64,000 nucleotides of DNA from Tolumonas auensis DSM 9187 (GTDB lineage: Bacteria > Pseudomonadota > Gammaproteobacteria > Enterobacterales > Aeromonadaceae), in NCBI RefSeq assembly GCF_000023065.1, contig NC_012691.1, positions 606,501 to 670,500 of the forward strand. Reading direction: 5' to 3'. The position numbers and the translations under genes are program-made. How positions within the stretch are numbered: position 1 is the stretch's first letter; every line of letters begins with the position of its first letter. A model generated the notes under the pieces. The model ran no database searches. It worked only from the letters and a program-made list of their open reading frames with translations, and had not been told where the DNA came from. Shown in pieces: positions 34,692 through 44,209 of this stretch.

Positions 34692-36194
34692 ATGCAGCCC
34701 TTGCTCCAAATGCAGAACATCGATAAGCAATTCCCTGGGGTGAAAGCGTTATCCGGTGCTTCACTCAGTGTTTACTCTGGCCGTGTCATGGCCTTGCTGG
34801 GAGAAAACGGGGCCGGAAAATCGACCCTGATGAAGGTGTTAACCGGAATTTACAGCAAGGACGCTGGTTCGATTAATTATCAGGATCAAGAAGTCACATT
34901 CAATGGTCCGAAACAGTCACAGGAAGCCGGGATCAGTATTATTCATCAGGAATTAAATCTGATCCCCGGATTGACCATTGCGGAAAACATCTTTTTAGGC
35001 CGGGAATTTGTTACACCTTTCGGCCGGATTGACTGGAAAAAAATGTACGACGAAGCCGATAAATTGCTGGCTCGTCTGAAGGTGCCACACTCCAGCCGCA
35101 AGCTGGTGGGTGAGCTTTCCATTGGCACACAGCAGATGGTGGAAATCGCCAAAGCACTCAGTTTTTCCTCCCGTGTCATCATCATGGATGAACCGACTGA
35201 TGCGCTGACCGATACCGAAACGGAAGCATTATTCTCTGTTATCAGAGAGTTAAGAGCCGAAGGGCGTGGCATTGTTTATATCTCGCATCGTCTGAAAGAG
35301 ATTTTTGAGATCTGTGATGATGTCACGGTACTGCGTGATGGCCAGTTCATTGCCGAGCGTACCGTCGCTTCGCTGGATGAGGATGCCTTGATTGAAATGA
35401 TGGTGGGGCGCCGGCTGGAAGAACAATATCCGCGCCTTAATATTCCGCACGGTGAACTGCGTCTGCAAGTCAATGAGTTCTCCGGTGCCGGTGTAAAAGA
35501 AGCGTCTTTCGTGCTGTACAGCAGTGAAATCCTGGGCGTTTGCGGTCTGATGGGGGCCGGACGCACCGAACTGATGAAGCTGATTTATGGCGCGTATGCC
35601 AAAACCGAAGGGGAACTGGTTCTTGATGGTGAACCGCTGAGTATCCGTTCAACGCAGGATGCACTGGATAACGGCATTGTTTATATCTCCGAAGATCGCA
35701 AAGGGGACGGGCTGGTATTGGGGATGTCGGTGAAGGAAAACATGACACTGCCGGCACTGCAGTATTTCAGTTCGTTCTGGGGGCTGAAACATGCCGCTGA
35801 GCAACAGGCGGTGAATGATTTCATCCGTCTGTTCAATATCAAAACTCCCGGTATGCAGCAGCCGATCCGCCTGTTATCCGGTGGTAATCAGCAGAAGGTG
35901 GCGATTGCCCGCGGATTGATGACCCGGCCAAAAGTGCTGATTCTGGATGAACCGACCCGTGGCGTGGATGTCGGTGCCAAGAAAGAGATTTACCAGCTGA
36001 TCAATCAATTTAAGCAGGAAGGCTTAAGCATCATTCTGGTCTCATCCGAAATGCCGGAAGTGCTGGGCATGAGTGATCGGATACTGGTGATGCACGAAGG
36101 GAAAATTTGTGGTGAATTTGATCGCGCTGAAGCGACCCAGGAACGACTGATGGCCTGTGCCGTTGGTAAAACGGTAGGACAACACGCAGCATGA
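34692..36194 (+). CDS. rbsA: Ribose ABC transporter ATP-binding protein
   Basis: Two fused ABC domains energising ribose import. 500 aa from ATG 34692 ([20 protein letters not shown]), AGGAGG 7 bases before; E. coli RbsA is 501. N-domain: Walker [36 protein letters not shown]-domain: [15 protein letters not shown] and [15 protein letters not shown], with the usual degenerate second Walker A (GAGRTE). The [10 protein letters not shown] hydrolysis motif is normal. It overlaps rbsC by four bases. Confidence 0.98.
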   Translation: MQPLLQMQNIDKQFPGVKALSGASLSVYSGRVMALLGENGAGKSTLMKVLTGIYSKDAGSINYQDQEVTFNGPKQSQEAGISIIHQELNLIPGLTIAENIFLGREFVTPFGRIDWKKMYDEADKLLARLKVPHSSRKLVGELSIGTQQMVEIAKALSFSSRVIIMDEPTDALTDTETEALFSVIRELRAEGRGIVYISHRLKEIFEICDDVTVLRDGQFIAERTVASLDEDALIEMMVGRRLEEQYPRLNIPHGELRLQVNEFSGAGVKEASFVLYSSEILGVCGLMGAGRTELMKLIYGAYAKTEGELVLDGEPLSIRSTQDALDNGIVYISEDRKGDGLVLGMSVKENMTLPALQYFSSFWGLKHAAEQQAVNDFIRLFNIKTPGMQQPIRLLSGGNQQKVAIARGLMTRPKVLILDEPTRGVDVGAKKEIYQLINQFKQEGLSIILVSSEMPEVLGMSDRILVMHEGKICGEFDRAEATQERLMACAVGKTVGQHAA

Positions 36195-37177
36195 GTACTC
36201 AAACCATGAACGCTAAATCTAACTCTGATTCATCCCGCTGGTTCAGTAAACAATGGTGGTTAGAACAGAAAGCTCTGATTGCCCTTTTGATTCTGATCGC
36301 GGTAGTTTCCGCATTAAACCCTAACTTCTTTACCGTCGATAACCTGCTGAATATTCTGCGTCAGACGTCGGTCAACGCCATCATGGCGGTCGGCATGACG
36401 CTGGTGATCCTGACGGCCGGTATTGATTTGTCGGTGGGCTCGGTGCTGGCATTGTGTGGCGCATTTGCCGCTGCGATGCTGGGGCACGAGTTACCGATCT
36501 TTGTGACCGTACCGGTTGTGTTACTGGCGGGTGCACTGCTCGGCGGGGTCAGTGGTGTGATCATCGCGAAAGGCCGGGTGCAGGCATTTATTGCCACTTT
36601 GGTCACTATGACTTTGCTGCGTGGCGCTACTTTGGTATTTACCGATGGTCGTCCGATCAGCACCGGTTTCTCTGATGCATCCGATGCTTTTGCCTGGTTT
36701 GGTACCGGCTATCTGTTCGGTATTCCGGTTCCTGTCTGGCTGATGGTGGTGGTATTCGCGACAGCCTGGTATCTGCTGAATCATACTCGTATTGGTCGCT
36801 ACATTTATGCCCTGGGCGGCAATGAAGCGGCGACCAGTCTCTCCGGTATTAATGTCGACCGGATCAAAATCATTGTCTATGCCGCTTGTGGTTTCTTGTC
36901 TGCGCTGGCCGGGATCATCGTGACCTCCCGTTTGTCATCTGCACAACCCACTGCCGGCACAGGCTATGAACTGGATGCTATCGCTGCCGTTGTTCTGGGC
37001 GGTACCAGTCTCGCTGGTGGTAAAGGACGGATCTCGGGAACCCTGATCGGTGCTTTCATTATCGGCTTTCTAAACAATGCTCTGAACCTGCTCGATGTTT
37101 CTTCTTACTACCAGATGATTGTCAAAGCGACAGTAATTCTGCTGGCAGTACTGATTGATCACAAGAGCAGTAAATAA
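36191..37177 (+). CDS. rbsC: Ribose ABC transporter permease
   Basis: Inner membrane channel of the ribose importer; works as a dimer with RbsA and RbsB. 328 aa (E. coli 321). It has a cytoplasmic N-tail to about residue 35, then eight to ten hydrophobic segments. Characteristic stretches are [24 protein letters not shown], the permease loop [17 protein letters not shown] with the conserved Gly, and [20 protein letters not shown]. It is translationally coupled to rbsA by an ATGA overlap. Confidence 0.97.
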   Translation: MSTQTMNAKSNSDSSRWFSKQWWLEQKALIALLILIAVVSALNPNFFTVDNLLNILRQTSVNAIMAVGMTLVILTAGIDLSVGSVLALCGAFAAAMLGHELPIFVTVPVVLLAGALLGGVSGVIIAKGRVQAFIATLVTMTLLRGATLVFTDGRPISTGFSDASDAFAWFGTGYLFGIPVPVWLMVVVFATAWYLLNHTRIGRYIYALGGNEAATSLSGINVDRIKIIVYAACGFLSALAGIIVTSRLSSAQPTAGTGYELDAIAAVVLGGTSLAGGKGRISGTLIGAFIIGFLNNALNLLDVSSYYQMIVKATVILLAVLIDHKSSK

Positions 37178-37199
37178 CCCCTGAATCGAGGAAAAAGCT

Positions 37200-38087
37200 A
37201 TGAATATGAAAAAGTTAGCAACTCTGGTTTCTGCTGTGGTGTTGAGTAGTTCAGTATCCGTCTCCGCGATGGCGAAAGATACAATGGCACTGGTGGTTTC
37301 CACACTGAACAACCCGTTCTTTGTGACACTGAAAGACGGTGCGGAAGCCAAGGCCAAAGAGCTGGGTTACGACCTGCTGGTACTGGATTCTCAGAATGAC
37401 CCTGCCAAAGAGCTGGCTAATGTGGAAGATTTAACCGTTCGTGGGGTGAAAATATTACTGATTAACCCGACTGATTCGGATGCCGTCGGTAATGCGATTG
37501 CCATGGCGAACAAAGCGAAATTGCCGGTCTTGACACTGGATCGTGGCGCTAATAAAGGCACCGTCGTGAGCCATATCGCTTCCGATAATATCGCGGGCGG
37601 TAAAATGGCGGGTGACTTCATTGCTACTAAACTGGGTGAAAAAGCCAAAATTATCCAGCTGGAAGGGATTGCCGGAACTTCGGCGGCCCGTGATCGTGGC
37701 GCCGGATTCAAACAAGCTGCGGATGCGCATAGTTTCGACATCCTGGCCAGCCAACCCGCAGATTTTGATCGCACCAAAGGCCTGAACGTCATGGAAAACC
37801 TGCTGTCTGGTAATGGGGATGTGCAGGCTGTCTTTGCCCAGAATGATGAAATGGCATTAGGTGCTGTTCGTGCACTGCAGGCTGCCGGTAAAGATAAAGT
37901 GCTGGTGGTCGGATTTGATGGTACCGATGACGGTATGAAAGCTGTGGAGAAAGGCATGATGGCCGCAACCATTGCGCAGCAACCGGATCAGATTGGTGCG
38001 ATTGGTGTCGAAACAGCCGATAAAGTACTGAAAGGTGAGACTGTTCCGGCCAATATTCCGGTACCACTGAAAGTAATTTCTAAATAA
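37200..38087 (+). CDS. rbsB: D-ribose periplasmic binding protein
   Basis: High-affinity ribose receptor for import and, where the Trg receptor exists, chemotaxis. 295 aa (E. coli 296). Signal peptide [24 protein letters not shown], mature start [17 protein letters not shown]. Sugar-contact regions [18 protein letters not shown], and [12 protein letters not shown], plus [11 protein letters not shown] and [10 protein letters not shown], are all in place. A terminator just after the gene would keep rbsB mRNA more abundant than the distal rbsK-rbsR. Confidence 0.98.
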   Translation: MNMKKLATLVSAVVLSSSVSVSAMAKDTMALVVSTLNNPFFVTLKDGAEAKAKELGYDLLVLDSQNDPAKELANVEDLTVRGVKILLINPTDSDAVGNAIAMANKAKLPVLTLDRGANKGTVVSHIASDNIAGGKMAGDFIATKLGEKAKIIQLEGIAGTSAARDRGAGFKQAADAHSFDILASQPADFDRTKGLNVMENLLSGNGDVQAVFAQNDEMALGAVRALQAAGKDKVLVVGFDGTDDGMKAVEKGMMAATIAQQPDQIGAIGVETADKVLKGETVPANIPVPLKVISK

Positions 38088-38096
38088 TGTCAGTCT

Positions 38097-38127
38097 GTAC
38101 CCGCCTTTGTGCGGGTACTTTTTTTTT
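38097..38127 (+). terminator. Internal terminator between rbsB and rbsK
   Basis: GTACCCGC (38097-38104) pairs with GCGGGTAC (38111-38118), followed by nine T. It lies inside the operon, 14 bases before the rbsK start, and so probably attenuates rather than ends transcription. Confidence 0.92.
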
Positions 38128-38140
38128 GCCGGAGCAGAAG

Positions 38141-39064
38141 ATGAGCAAAAAACTGGTCGTTCTCGGCAGCGTGAATGCCGACCACGTATTATCTGTACCC
38201 CGCTTTCCGAAACCAGGTGAAACGCTGGTCGGAAGCGGTTATCACATTGCTTATGGCGGCAAGGGGGCGAATCAGGCCGTCGCGGCTGGCCGTACTGGCG
38301 CCGATATTGCTTTCATTGCCTGTGTGGGCAGTGATGATATCGGTGCCCGCATGCGGGAGCAGTTTGCGGCAGACGGTATTGATACTCAGGCGGTGATGGC
38401 GATAGAAGGCACCACCACCGGCGTTGCCATGATCTGGGTTTCCGCGGATGGAGAAAACTGCATCGGTATTTCTGCCGGTGCCAATGCAGAACTAACGCCC
38501 GCCCGCCTGCAACCGCATCTGCCATTGATCGCTGATGCGGATGTGTTGCTGATGCAGCTGGAAAGTCCGCTAAGCACGGTGGAAGCGGCCGCACAGACGG
38601 CAAGAATTGCGGGAACAAAAGTGATCCTGAATCCGGCTCCGGCCCAGGCATTACCGGAATCACTGTTACGGCTGGTCGATGTCATCACCCCCAATGAAAC
38701 AGAAGCGCAGGCGCTGACGGGCGTGGTCGTTGACACCGAACAGGACGCACAAAAAGCGGCGGATGTCCTGCATACCTATGGCATAAGTACGGTGTTAATT
38801 ACGTTAGGTGCCAGAGGGGTTTGGGTGAGTGAACAGGGCAAAGGTGAACTGATCCCTGGTTTCCGGGTACAGGCGCTGGATACCACGGCGGCGGGCGATA
38901 CCTTTAACGGCGCTTTGGTCACGGCAGAGCTGGAAGGGTTGCCATTACGCCAGGCGATTCGTTTTGCGCATGCAGCTGCGGCGATTTCCGTGACCCGTTC
39001 CGGCGCACAACCTTCGATTCCGGTAAGATCTGAGGTGGATGCGTTTCTGGCAGCAAGGAGTTAG
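38141..39064 (+). CDS. rbsK: Ribokinase (second copy, operon member)
   Basis: 307 aa from ATG 38141 (MSKKLVVLGSVNADHVLSV), GGAG 11 bases upstream. PfkB motifs YGGKGANQAVAAGRTGADIAF and DTTAAGDTFNGALV are intact. It sits between rbsB and rbsR as in E. coli, which marks it as the ancestral operon copy. The paralogue at 33019 presumably arose by duplication of the ends of the operon or of an rbsD-rbsK unit. Confidence 0.96.
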   Translation: MSKKLVVLGSVNADHVLSVPRFPKPGETLVGSGYHIAYGGKGANQAVAAGRTGADIAFIACVGSDDIGARMREQFAADGIDTQAVMAIEGTTTGVAMIWVSADGENCIGISAGANAELTPARLQPHLPLIADADVLLMQLESPLSTVEAAAQTARIAGTKVILNPAPAQALPESLLRLVDVITPNETEAQALTGVVVDTEQDAQKAADVLHTYGISTVLITLGARGVWVSEQGKGELIPGFRVQALDTTAAGDTFNGALVTAELEGLPLRQAIRFAHAAAAISVTRSGAQPSIPVRSEVDAFLAARS

Positions 39065-39069
39065 CAATT

Positions 39070-40074
39070 TTGGCCACCATGAAAGATGTCGCCCGGTTAG
39101 CGGGTGTTTCAACCTCCACGGTTTCACATGTGGTGAACAACACGCGTTTTGTCAGTGACGAAATTCGTGAGCGCATTCTGAAAGCGGTGGCCGAACTGAA
39201 CTATTCACCTTCTGCGTTAGCCCGCAGCCTGAAACTGAATCAGACCCGCACACTGGGCATGATAGTCACAACCTCCAATAACCCGTTCTTTGCCGAAGTG
39301 GTCGCCGGTGTGGAACGGATCTGCTATCAGCGGGGATACACCCTGGTATTGTGCAATACGGAAGGTGATCCCGAACGTCTAAGGCACAATCTGGAAGTGC
39401 TGCTGCAGAAGCGGATTGATGGTCTGCTGCTGATGTGCACCGAATCTCACTCTGCTTCTGCGGAAGTTTTCGGCCAACGTCCGGCCATCCCGATTGTCGT
39501 GATGGACTGGGGGCCACTGGATAGCAAAGTGGATCGCATTCAGGATAATTCCGCGCAGGGCGGCTATCTGGCTACCCGTCATCTGCTCGAACAGGGGCAT
39601 CGCAAGATAGGGCTTATCACCGGACCATTAGATAAGCTGCCGGCACAATCCCGGCTGGAGGGTTACCGGCGCGCGTTAGAAGAAGCGGGAATTTTATTCC
39701 GGCCGGAATATGTCGTTGAAGGTGATTTTGAGTTCGCCGGCGGAATCGCCGGCATGCATCAGTTATTGGCGCTGGCGGAACCGCCGACTGCTGTCTTTGC
39801 CGGTAATGATGTGTCCGCTGTCGGAGTCTATCGGGCGTTGTACCGGGCAGGCTTGCAGGTGCCGCAGGATATGTCCGTTGTCGGCTACGATGATATTGAG
39901 CTGGCCCGTTATCTGACACCGCCGCTGACAACCATTCATCAACCGCAGGAAGATCTCTGCCGGCAGGCGGTAGATACTCTACTGGATCGGATCCAGGGCG
40001 CGGATGATGCTCCAAGGCTTATTATGCTTGAGCCCGCACTAATACAACGGGAATCTGTTCGTTGTGTCAGATAA
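39070..40074 (+). CDS. rbsR: Ribose operon repressor, LacI family
   Basis: 334 aa. I take TTG 39070 as the start: it gives MATMKDVARLAGVSTSTVSHV exactly as in E. coli RbsR, and AAGGAG lies 9 bases upstream, whereas the ATG three codons on is too far. The N-terminal HTH (about 5-25) with hinge ALARSLK is followed by the sugar-binding domain (TLGMIVTTSNNPFFAEVV, LVLCNTEGD, GPLDKLPAQSRLEGY, VGYDDIELARYLTPPLTTIHQP). It most likely binds the palindrome at 34126-34143. Last gene of the operon. Confidence 0.96.
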   Translation: MATMKDVARLAGVSTSTVSHVVNNTRFVSDEIRERILKAVAELNYSPSALARSLKLNQTRTLGMIVTTSNNPFFAEVVAGVERICYQRGYTLVLCNTEGDPERLRHNLEVLLQKRIDGLLLMCTESHSASAEVFGQRPAIPIVVMDWGPLDSKVDRIQDNSAQGGYLATRHLLEQGHRKIGLITGPLDKLPAQSRLEGYRRALEEAGILFRPEYVVEGDFEFAGGIAGMHQLLALAEPPTAVFAGNDVSAVGVYRALYRAGLQVPQDMSVVGYDDIELARYLTPPLTTIHQPQEDLCRQAVDTLLDRIQGADDAPRLIMLEPALIQRESVRCVR

Positions 40075-40153
40075 TCCCCCTCAGCTTTATTATTCCGATG
40101 GTTTAAACCTTGCATAAGCTTTGGCTTAAGTGAGAGTTACACCGGAGGATGGC

Positions 40154-41098
40154 ATGAACAGCGAATTAGATCGTGCGCTGGGTTGTCTGGTTGGCTTGGC
40201 CGTTGGTGATGCCGTCGGTACCACGCTGGAGTTCAGGCCAAGAGGTTCATTCAAGCCACTGACCGATATGGTGGGTGGCGGTCATTTTTGTCTGCAGAAA
40301 GGTTATTGGACAGACGATACCTCCATGGCGCTTTGCATGGCGCACAGTCTGCTGGATCGTGGCGGATTTGACGCAGCGGATCAGATGAACCGCTATTGCG
40401 ACTGGTACGATAACGGCTATCTCAGCAGTATCGGCAACTGTTTTGATATCGGGACGACGGTTTCCAGTGCGCTGCGCCGTTTTCAGAAAAGCGGTAATCC
40501 GTTCTCCGGGATGACTGCCCGCTGGACATCCGGCAATGGTTCTATCATGCGTCTGGCTCCGATCCCGATCGCTTATTTACAAGCTCCTGAACAGGCCATT
40601 CATTTTGCCAAACAAAGCTCGCGTACCACGCATGCGGCACCGCTCTGTCTGGATGCGTGCGGCTGGCTGTCGGCACATCTGCTGAATCTGCTGCAGGGCG
40701 GGGATAAAGAAAGTGTGTTGCATGTGTCTTATCCGCCACAAACTGAGGCAATTGCCACATTACAGCAGTTTGAATTTCTGGATAAAAATTACCGCGATCT
40801 GAAAGGTACCGGCTATGTGCTGGAAAGCCTGGAGGCCGCATTATGGTGTTTCTGGCATACGCATTGTTATGCCGATTGTATTCTGGCGGCTGCCAATCTT
40901 GGTGATGATGCCGACACTACGGCCGCTGTCGCCGGGCAGCTGGCGGGGGCGTACTACGGTTATCGGGGGATCCGGAAAGACTGGCTGCAGCATCTCTACT
41001 GGCATGATGAGATCTGTGCGCTGGCGGAGCGTCTTTATCACCTGCAACCCGCGAGTGAAGAACTGACACCGGAGTGGCCTGATGCCGCCATTACCTGA
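40154..41098 (+). CDS. draG: ADP-ribosyl-dinitrogen reductase hydrolase DraG
   Basis: Di-Mn ADP-ribosylhydrolase that removes ADP-ribose from nitrogenase Fe protein and so reactivates it. 314 aa from ATG 40154 with CGGAGG 6 bases upstream. It opens with ALGCLVGLAVGDAVGTTLEFRPRG, carries the metal motif YWTDDTSMAL (about 50-60), SGNGSIMRLAPIPIAY, SSRTTHAAPLCLDAC, and the second metal motif NLGDDADTTAAVAGQLAGAYYG, all standard for DraG. Its stop overlaps the draT start by 17 bases. The family is shared with other ADP-ribosylhydrolases, but the draT partner decides the name. No NifA-type site or sigma-54 promoter was seen upstream. Confidence 0.92.
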   Translation: MNSELDRALGCLVGLAVGDAVGTTLEFRPRGSFKPLTDMVGGGHFCLQKGYWTDDTSMALCMAHSLLDRGGFDAADQMNRYCDWYDNGYLSSIGNCFDIGTTVSSALRRFQKSGNPFSGMTARWTSGNGSIMRLAPIPIAYLQAPEQAIHFAKQSSRTTHAAPLCLDACGWLSAHLLNLLQGGDKESVLHVSYPPQTEAIATLQQFEFLDKNYRDLKGTGYVLESLEAALWCFWHTHCYADCILAAANLGDDADTTAAVAGQLAGAYYGYRGIRKDWLQHLYWHDEICALAERLYHLQPASEELTPEWPDAAIT

Positions 41099-41894
41099 AG
41101 AACGCACTTTACTGGCACAACTGACCCTACCGCTCAATCGCTGCAATGTTCCGGCACCGGTACTGGCCAGTCTGGCCTATCAGCAATATCCGGTTTCACT
41201 GCAACTGGATGGTATCGAAACGTTTTATCCGGAGTTATTTGATCGCTTAGTTGCCTGCCGCGATCCCCGGCAACGGATGAGTATTTTCAGCGACTACATG
41301 GCGGTGCGTTTTCGTTTACCTGAGGCCCGGCTTGCTCTTCGTCCGGATGCCGATCCGGTTCCCCGTCCGCAGAGTAATTACCGGAAACTGTTGCTGGGCT
41401 GGCTGTTTGATTCTGACAGTGATGCCGGTGCCGCCTGGCGGCAGTGGGTCGAATCCCGCTTTGGCTTAAGAACCATTTATCATCACGAACTGATTCCACC
41501 TCAGGATTCAGACGCTTATCTGCGCTATATGCGGGCTTGTGTCCGGGCGACTTATCAAACCAATGATCTGGCCGGGCAGCTGGATCTGTTGTATTGCTTT
41601 TGTCAGTATCAGCTGGCGCATCTTTACCCGATGCAGCAGCATTTAACGTTGTACCGGGGCAGCAATGATGCTCCGCGTTATTATCATGAACAGCAGCCGG
41701 TTTTATTGCTGAATAATCTCAGCTCCTGCAGCAGTGATGTGGACGAGGCCTACCGGTTCGGTCCGAAAGTTGTCGAACTGCAGGTCCCGCTGAGCAAAAT
41801 AGTCTGTTTTGATACCTTGTTACCGCGCGGATTAAATGGTGAACACGAATATATGGTTTTAGGCGGGATTTATAAGGTCAGGCAGGTGTGGTGA
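41082..41894 (+). CDS. draT: NAD+--dinitrogen-reductase ADP-ribosyltransferase DraT
   Basis: Transfers ADP-ribose from NAD to an arginine of NifH, switching nitrogenase off in response to ammonium or darkness/energy loss. 270 aa, family length. It contains the R-S-E features of arginine-specific ADP-ribosyltransferases: R192 in TLYRGSND, Ser 214/215 in LNNLSSCSSD, and the E-x-E pair E254/E256 in NGEHEYMVLGG. The middle has the family stretch ATYQTNDLAGQLDLLYCFCQYQLAHLYP. It overlaps draG by 17 bases, so synthesis is coupled. In Rhodospirillum draT comes first; here the order is reversed. nif genes must lie outside the window. Confidence 0.9.
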   Translation: MPPLPEERTLLAQLTLPLNRCNVPAPVLASLAYQQYPVSLQLDGIETFYPELFDRLVACRDPRQRMSIFSDYMAVRFRLPEARLALRPDADPVPRPQSNYRKLLLGWLFDSDSDAGAAWRQWVESRFGLRTIYHHELIPPQDSDAYLRYMRACVRATYQTNDLAGQLDLLYCFCQYQLAHLYPMQQHLTLYRGSNDAPRYYHEQQPVLLLNNLSSCSSDVDEAYRFGPKVVELQVPLSKIVCFDTLLPRGLNGEHEYMVLGGIYKVRQVW

Positions 41895-41902
41895 TCCGGA
41901 AC

Positions 41903-41932
41903 AATAAAGACGTGGTTGCCCACGCCTTTATT
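41903..41932. terminator. Terminator between draT and hemL
   Basis: AATAAAG-A-CGTGG (41903-41915) pairs with CCACG-C-CTTTATT (41920-41932) with one mismatch. It lies between convergent stops. The end is AT-rich rather than a clean T-run, so moderate strength. Confidence 0.7.
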
Positions 41933-41951
41933 GCTGATACAGCGTGAAATA

Positions 41952-43247
41952 TTATTTCATCTGCGCAAAACAACGCTCTGCGGCAGCCAGCGTTTCTGCA
42001 ATATCCGCCTCGCTGTGTGCCAGCGAGAGAAAGCCGGCTTCATAAGCCGATGGGGCCAGATAAACGCCTTCCTGCAGCATCAGATGGTAGAAACGTCTGA
42101 ATGCGTCAATGTCACAGCGGCTGACCTGTTCAAAACGGGTGATTTCCGGCTCATCCGTAAAGAAGAAACCGAACATGGCACCGACATAGTTCACCGTCAG
42201 CGGAATACCCTGTTTTGCTGCTGCAGCTTTTAAACCTTCAGCGACTTGTCTGGTTTTCTCTGCCAGCGTGTCATACAGACCGGGCTGCTGTATCGCTTTT
42301 AACATGGCTAAACCGGCCGCCATTGCCACCGGATTACCGGATAACGTCCCGGCCTGATACACCGGACCAGTCGGCGCGATATAGGCCATGATCTCTTTCT
42401 TGCCACCGAAGGCACCGACCGGCATACCGCCGCCGATGATCTTGCCCAGCGTCGTCAGATCCGGCGTAATCCCGTAGTAACCCTGAGCCCCCTGCAGGCT
42501 GACCCGGAAGCCGGTCATGACTTCGTCAATGATCAGCAGTGCGCCATATTTATCGCAGATAGCGCGCAGACCTTCAAGGAAACCGGGAACCGGCGGAATG
42601 CAGTTCATGTTGCCAGCGACAGGCTCCACGATGATACAGGCGATCTCACTGCCATAACTGGCAAAGGTTGCTTCAACCGAGGCAAGATCATTATAGGTAC
42701 AGGTCAGGGTATGTTTGGCAAAATCAGCGGGTACACCGGGAGAGTTAGGCTGGCCCAGCGTCAGTGCGCCGGAACCGGCTTTTACCAGCAGACAGTCAGC
42801 ATGGCCGTGATAACAGCCTTCAAATTTTACGATCTTGTCGCGACCGGTATAACCACGCGCCAGACGAATTGCGCTCATGGTGGCTTCCGTACCGGAGTTC
42901 ACCATGCGGACCATTTCCATATCCGGCATGATCTGACGGATCATTTCGGCCATCAGTACTTCGCTTTCCGTTGGTGCGCCATAACTTAAACCATTTTCGA
43001 CGGCGGCCAGCACCGCCGCTTTGATTGCCGGATGGTTGTGACCTAACAGCATCGGCCCCCATGAACCGACATAGTCGATATAGCGATTACCATCCACATC
43101 GAATAGATATGCGCCGTCTGCTTTAGCGATAAAACGGGGTGTGCCGCCAACGCCGTTAAAGGCGCGAACGGGTGAGTTGACACCGCCGGGGATCGATTGT
43201 TGTGCCGCAGTAAAGAGTTGTTCGGAACGTTGTGTGCTGTAAGCCAT
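41952..43247 (-). CDS. hemL: Glutamate-1-semialdehyde 2,1-aminomutase
   Basis: PLP enzyme making 5-aminolevulinate from glutamate-1-semialdehyde in the C5 heme route. 431 aa (E. coli 426). Motifs: [19 protein letters not shown] at the start, [44 protein letters not shown] and the PLP-Lys region [18 protein letters not shown]. Single gene divergent from erpA. Confidence 0.98.
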   Translation of the reverse strand: MAYSTQRSEQLFTAAQQSIPGGVNSPVRAFNGVGGTPRFIAKADGAYLFDVDGNRYIDYVGSWGPMLLGHNHPAIKAAVLAAVENGLSYGAPTESEVLMAEMIRQIMPDMEMVRMVNSGTEATMSAIRLARGYTGRDKIVKFEGCYHGHADCLLVKAGSGALTLGQPNSPGVPADFAKHTLTCTYNDLASVEATFASYGSEIACIIVEPVAGNMNCIPPVPGFLEGLRAICDKYGALLIIDEVMTGFRVSLQGAQGYYGITPDLTTLGKIIGGGMPVGAFGGKKEIMAYIAPTGPVYQAGTLSGNPVAMAAGLAMLKAIQQPGLYDTLAEKTRQVAEGLKAAAAKQGIPLTVNYVGAMFGFFFTDEPEITRFEQVSRCDIDAFRRFYHLMLQEGVYLAPSAYEAGFLSLAHSEADIAETLAAAERCFAQMK

Positions 43248-43452
43248 GAAATGTCAGTCCGTATTTCACTGTGAAATAATCAAACGACTATAGCGCAAAA
43301 GCAGATAAAGCAGAAAAGATCTACCGATGATACATTATGGCGAGATGCGGGTTGGGTAATACTTGAACTGTTTAGTCAGGTATTACATAATTTGCTAAAT
43401 TAACCGATAAGTTTACAGAGTCGTTTTTGGCCGCAGGCCGAGTGAGGTAGTT

Positions 43453-43800
43453 ATGAGTGACGTAGCAGTGCAGTTTCCCATTGAGATGACCGATGCGGCG
43501 GCGGCGAAAGTAAAAACGTTGATCACCGAAGAGGAAAATCCGGAGCTGAAACTGCGGGTCTATATCACGGGTGGTGGTTGTTCCGGTTTTCAGTATGGCT
43601 TTACCTTTGATGAAAAGATCAACGAGGGTGATACCGTGGTAGAAAAAGACGGTGTCATCATGGTGGTGGATGGTATGAGCTTGCAGTATCTGGTGGGCGG
43701 CGTGGTGGATTATATCGACGGGCTGGAAGGTTCGCGCTTTACAGTAACTAACCCGAATGCCACGACTACGTGCGGCTGTGGTTCAAGTTTTTCTGTCTGA
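43453..43800 (+). CDS. erpA: Iron-sulfur cluster insertion protein ErpA
   Basis: A-type Fe-S carrier that delivers clusters to essential targets such as the isoprenoid enzymes IspG/H. 115 aa (E. coli 114). Three conserved cysteines: one in [11 protein letters not shown] and the C-terminal pair in [15 protein letters not shown] 43453 has TGAGG 9 bases upstream. Divergent from hemL, the order found in E. coli, and ended by a very stable hairpin. Confidence 0.97.
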   Translation: MSDVAVQFPIEMTDAAAAKVKTLITEEENPELKLRVYITGGGCSGFQYGFTFDEKINEGDTVVEKDGVIMVVDGMSLQYLVGGVVDYIDGLEGSRFTVTNPNATTTCGCGSSFSV

Positions 43801-43813
43801 TCTTTGTTTGGAA

Positions 43814-43848
43814 TAAACCAGTCCGGCTCAGAGAGCCGGACTGGTTTA
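43814..43848. terminator. Terminator between erpA and the lipoprotein gene
   Basis: 16-bp perfect stem TAAACCAGTCCGGCTC / GAGCCGGACTGGTTTA (43814-43848) with a 3-base loop. No long T-run, but it lies exactly between convergent stops. Confidence 0.8.
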
Positions 43849-43860
43849 TCAGATAACTTC

Positions 43861-44058
43861 TTACTTAGTTGCTTCAGCAGCAGAAGTAGCAGCAGCTTCT
43901 GAAGTAGCAGCAGGAGCGGCTTCAGCAGCAGGAGCTGCAGCGGCTGGTGCTTCAGCAGCTGGTTGTGCAGCTGGTGCAGGAGCAGCAGCTTCTTCTTTTT
44001 TACCACAAGCAGTCAGAGCTACAGCAATCAAACCAGCCAGGATCAGCGCTTTTTTCAT
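43861..44058 (-). CDS. Small Ala/Pro-rich lipoprotein
   Basis: 65 aa from ATG 44058 (MKKALILAGLIAVALTAC), preceded by GAGGATACC. It has a type II signal peptide with lipobox LTAC, mature Cys18, then GKKEEAAAP and a low-complexity tail of Ala, Pro, Glu and Ser/Thr ending EAATSAAEATK. The residue after Cys is Gly, so outer membrane sorting is expected. Similar tiny lipoproteins with Ala-rich tails are common in Gammaproteobacteria and of unknown function. A longer frame beginning at 44133 has no ribosome binding site. The repetitive DNA may vary in length between strains. Confidence 0.8.
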   Translation of the reverse strand: MKKALILAGLIAVALTACGKKEEAAAPAPAAQPAAEAPAAAAPAAEAAPAATSEAAATSAAEATK

Positions 44059-44209
44059 CTTGGTATCCTCAGATAGAATTATATTCCCAGTGTCACTTAT
44101 AATCTGTGACTTGTGAATTCTATCACAAACCACAGAGCCTCATTGTACGCTTAGGTTTGATTGCCTCTCAATAGTGCATCTGAAAATAGTTATAGATTAT
44201 GTTTATTTG

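Noticed and set aside
40075-40153. NifA activator site or sigma-54 promoter for draG-draT
   Set aside because: No TGT-N10-ACA and no GG-N10-GC element in the 80 bases upstream; control may come from rbsR readthrough or a sigma-70 promoter I cannot fix.
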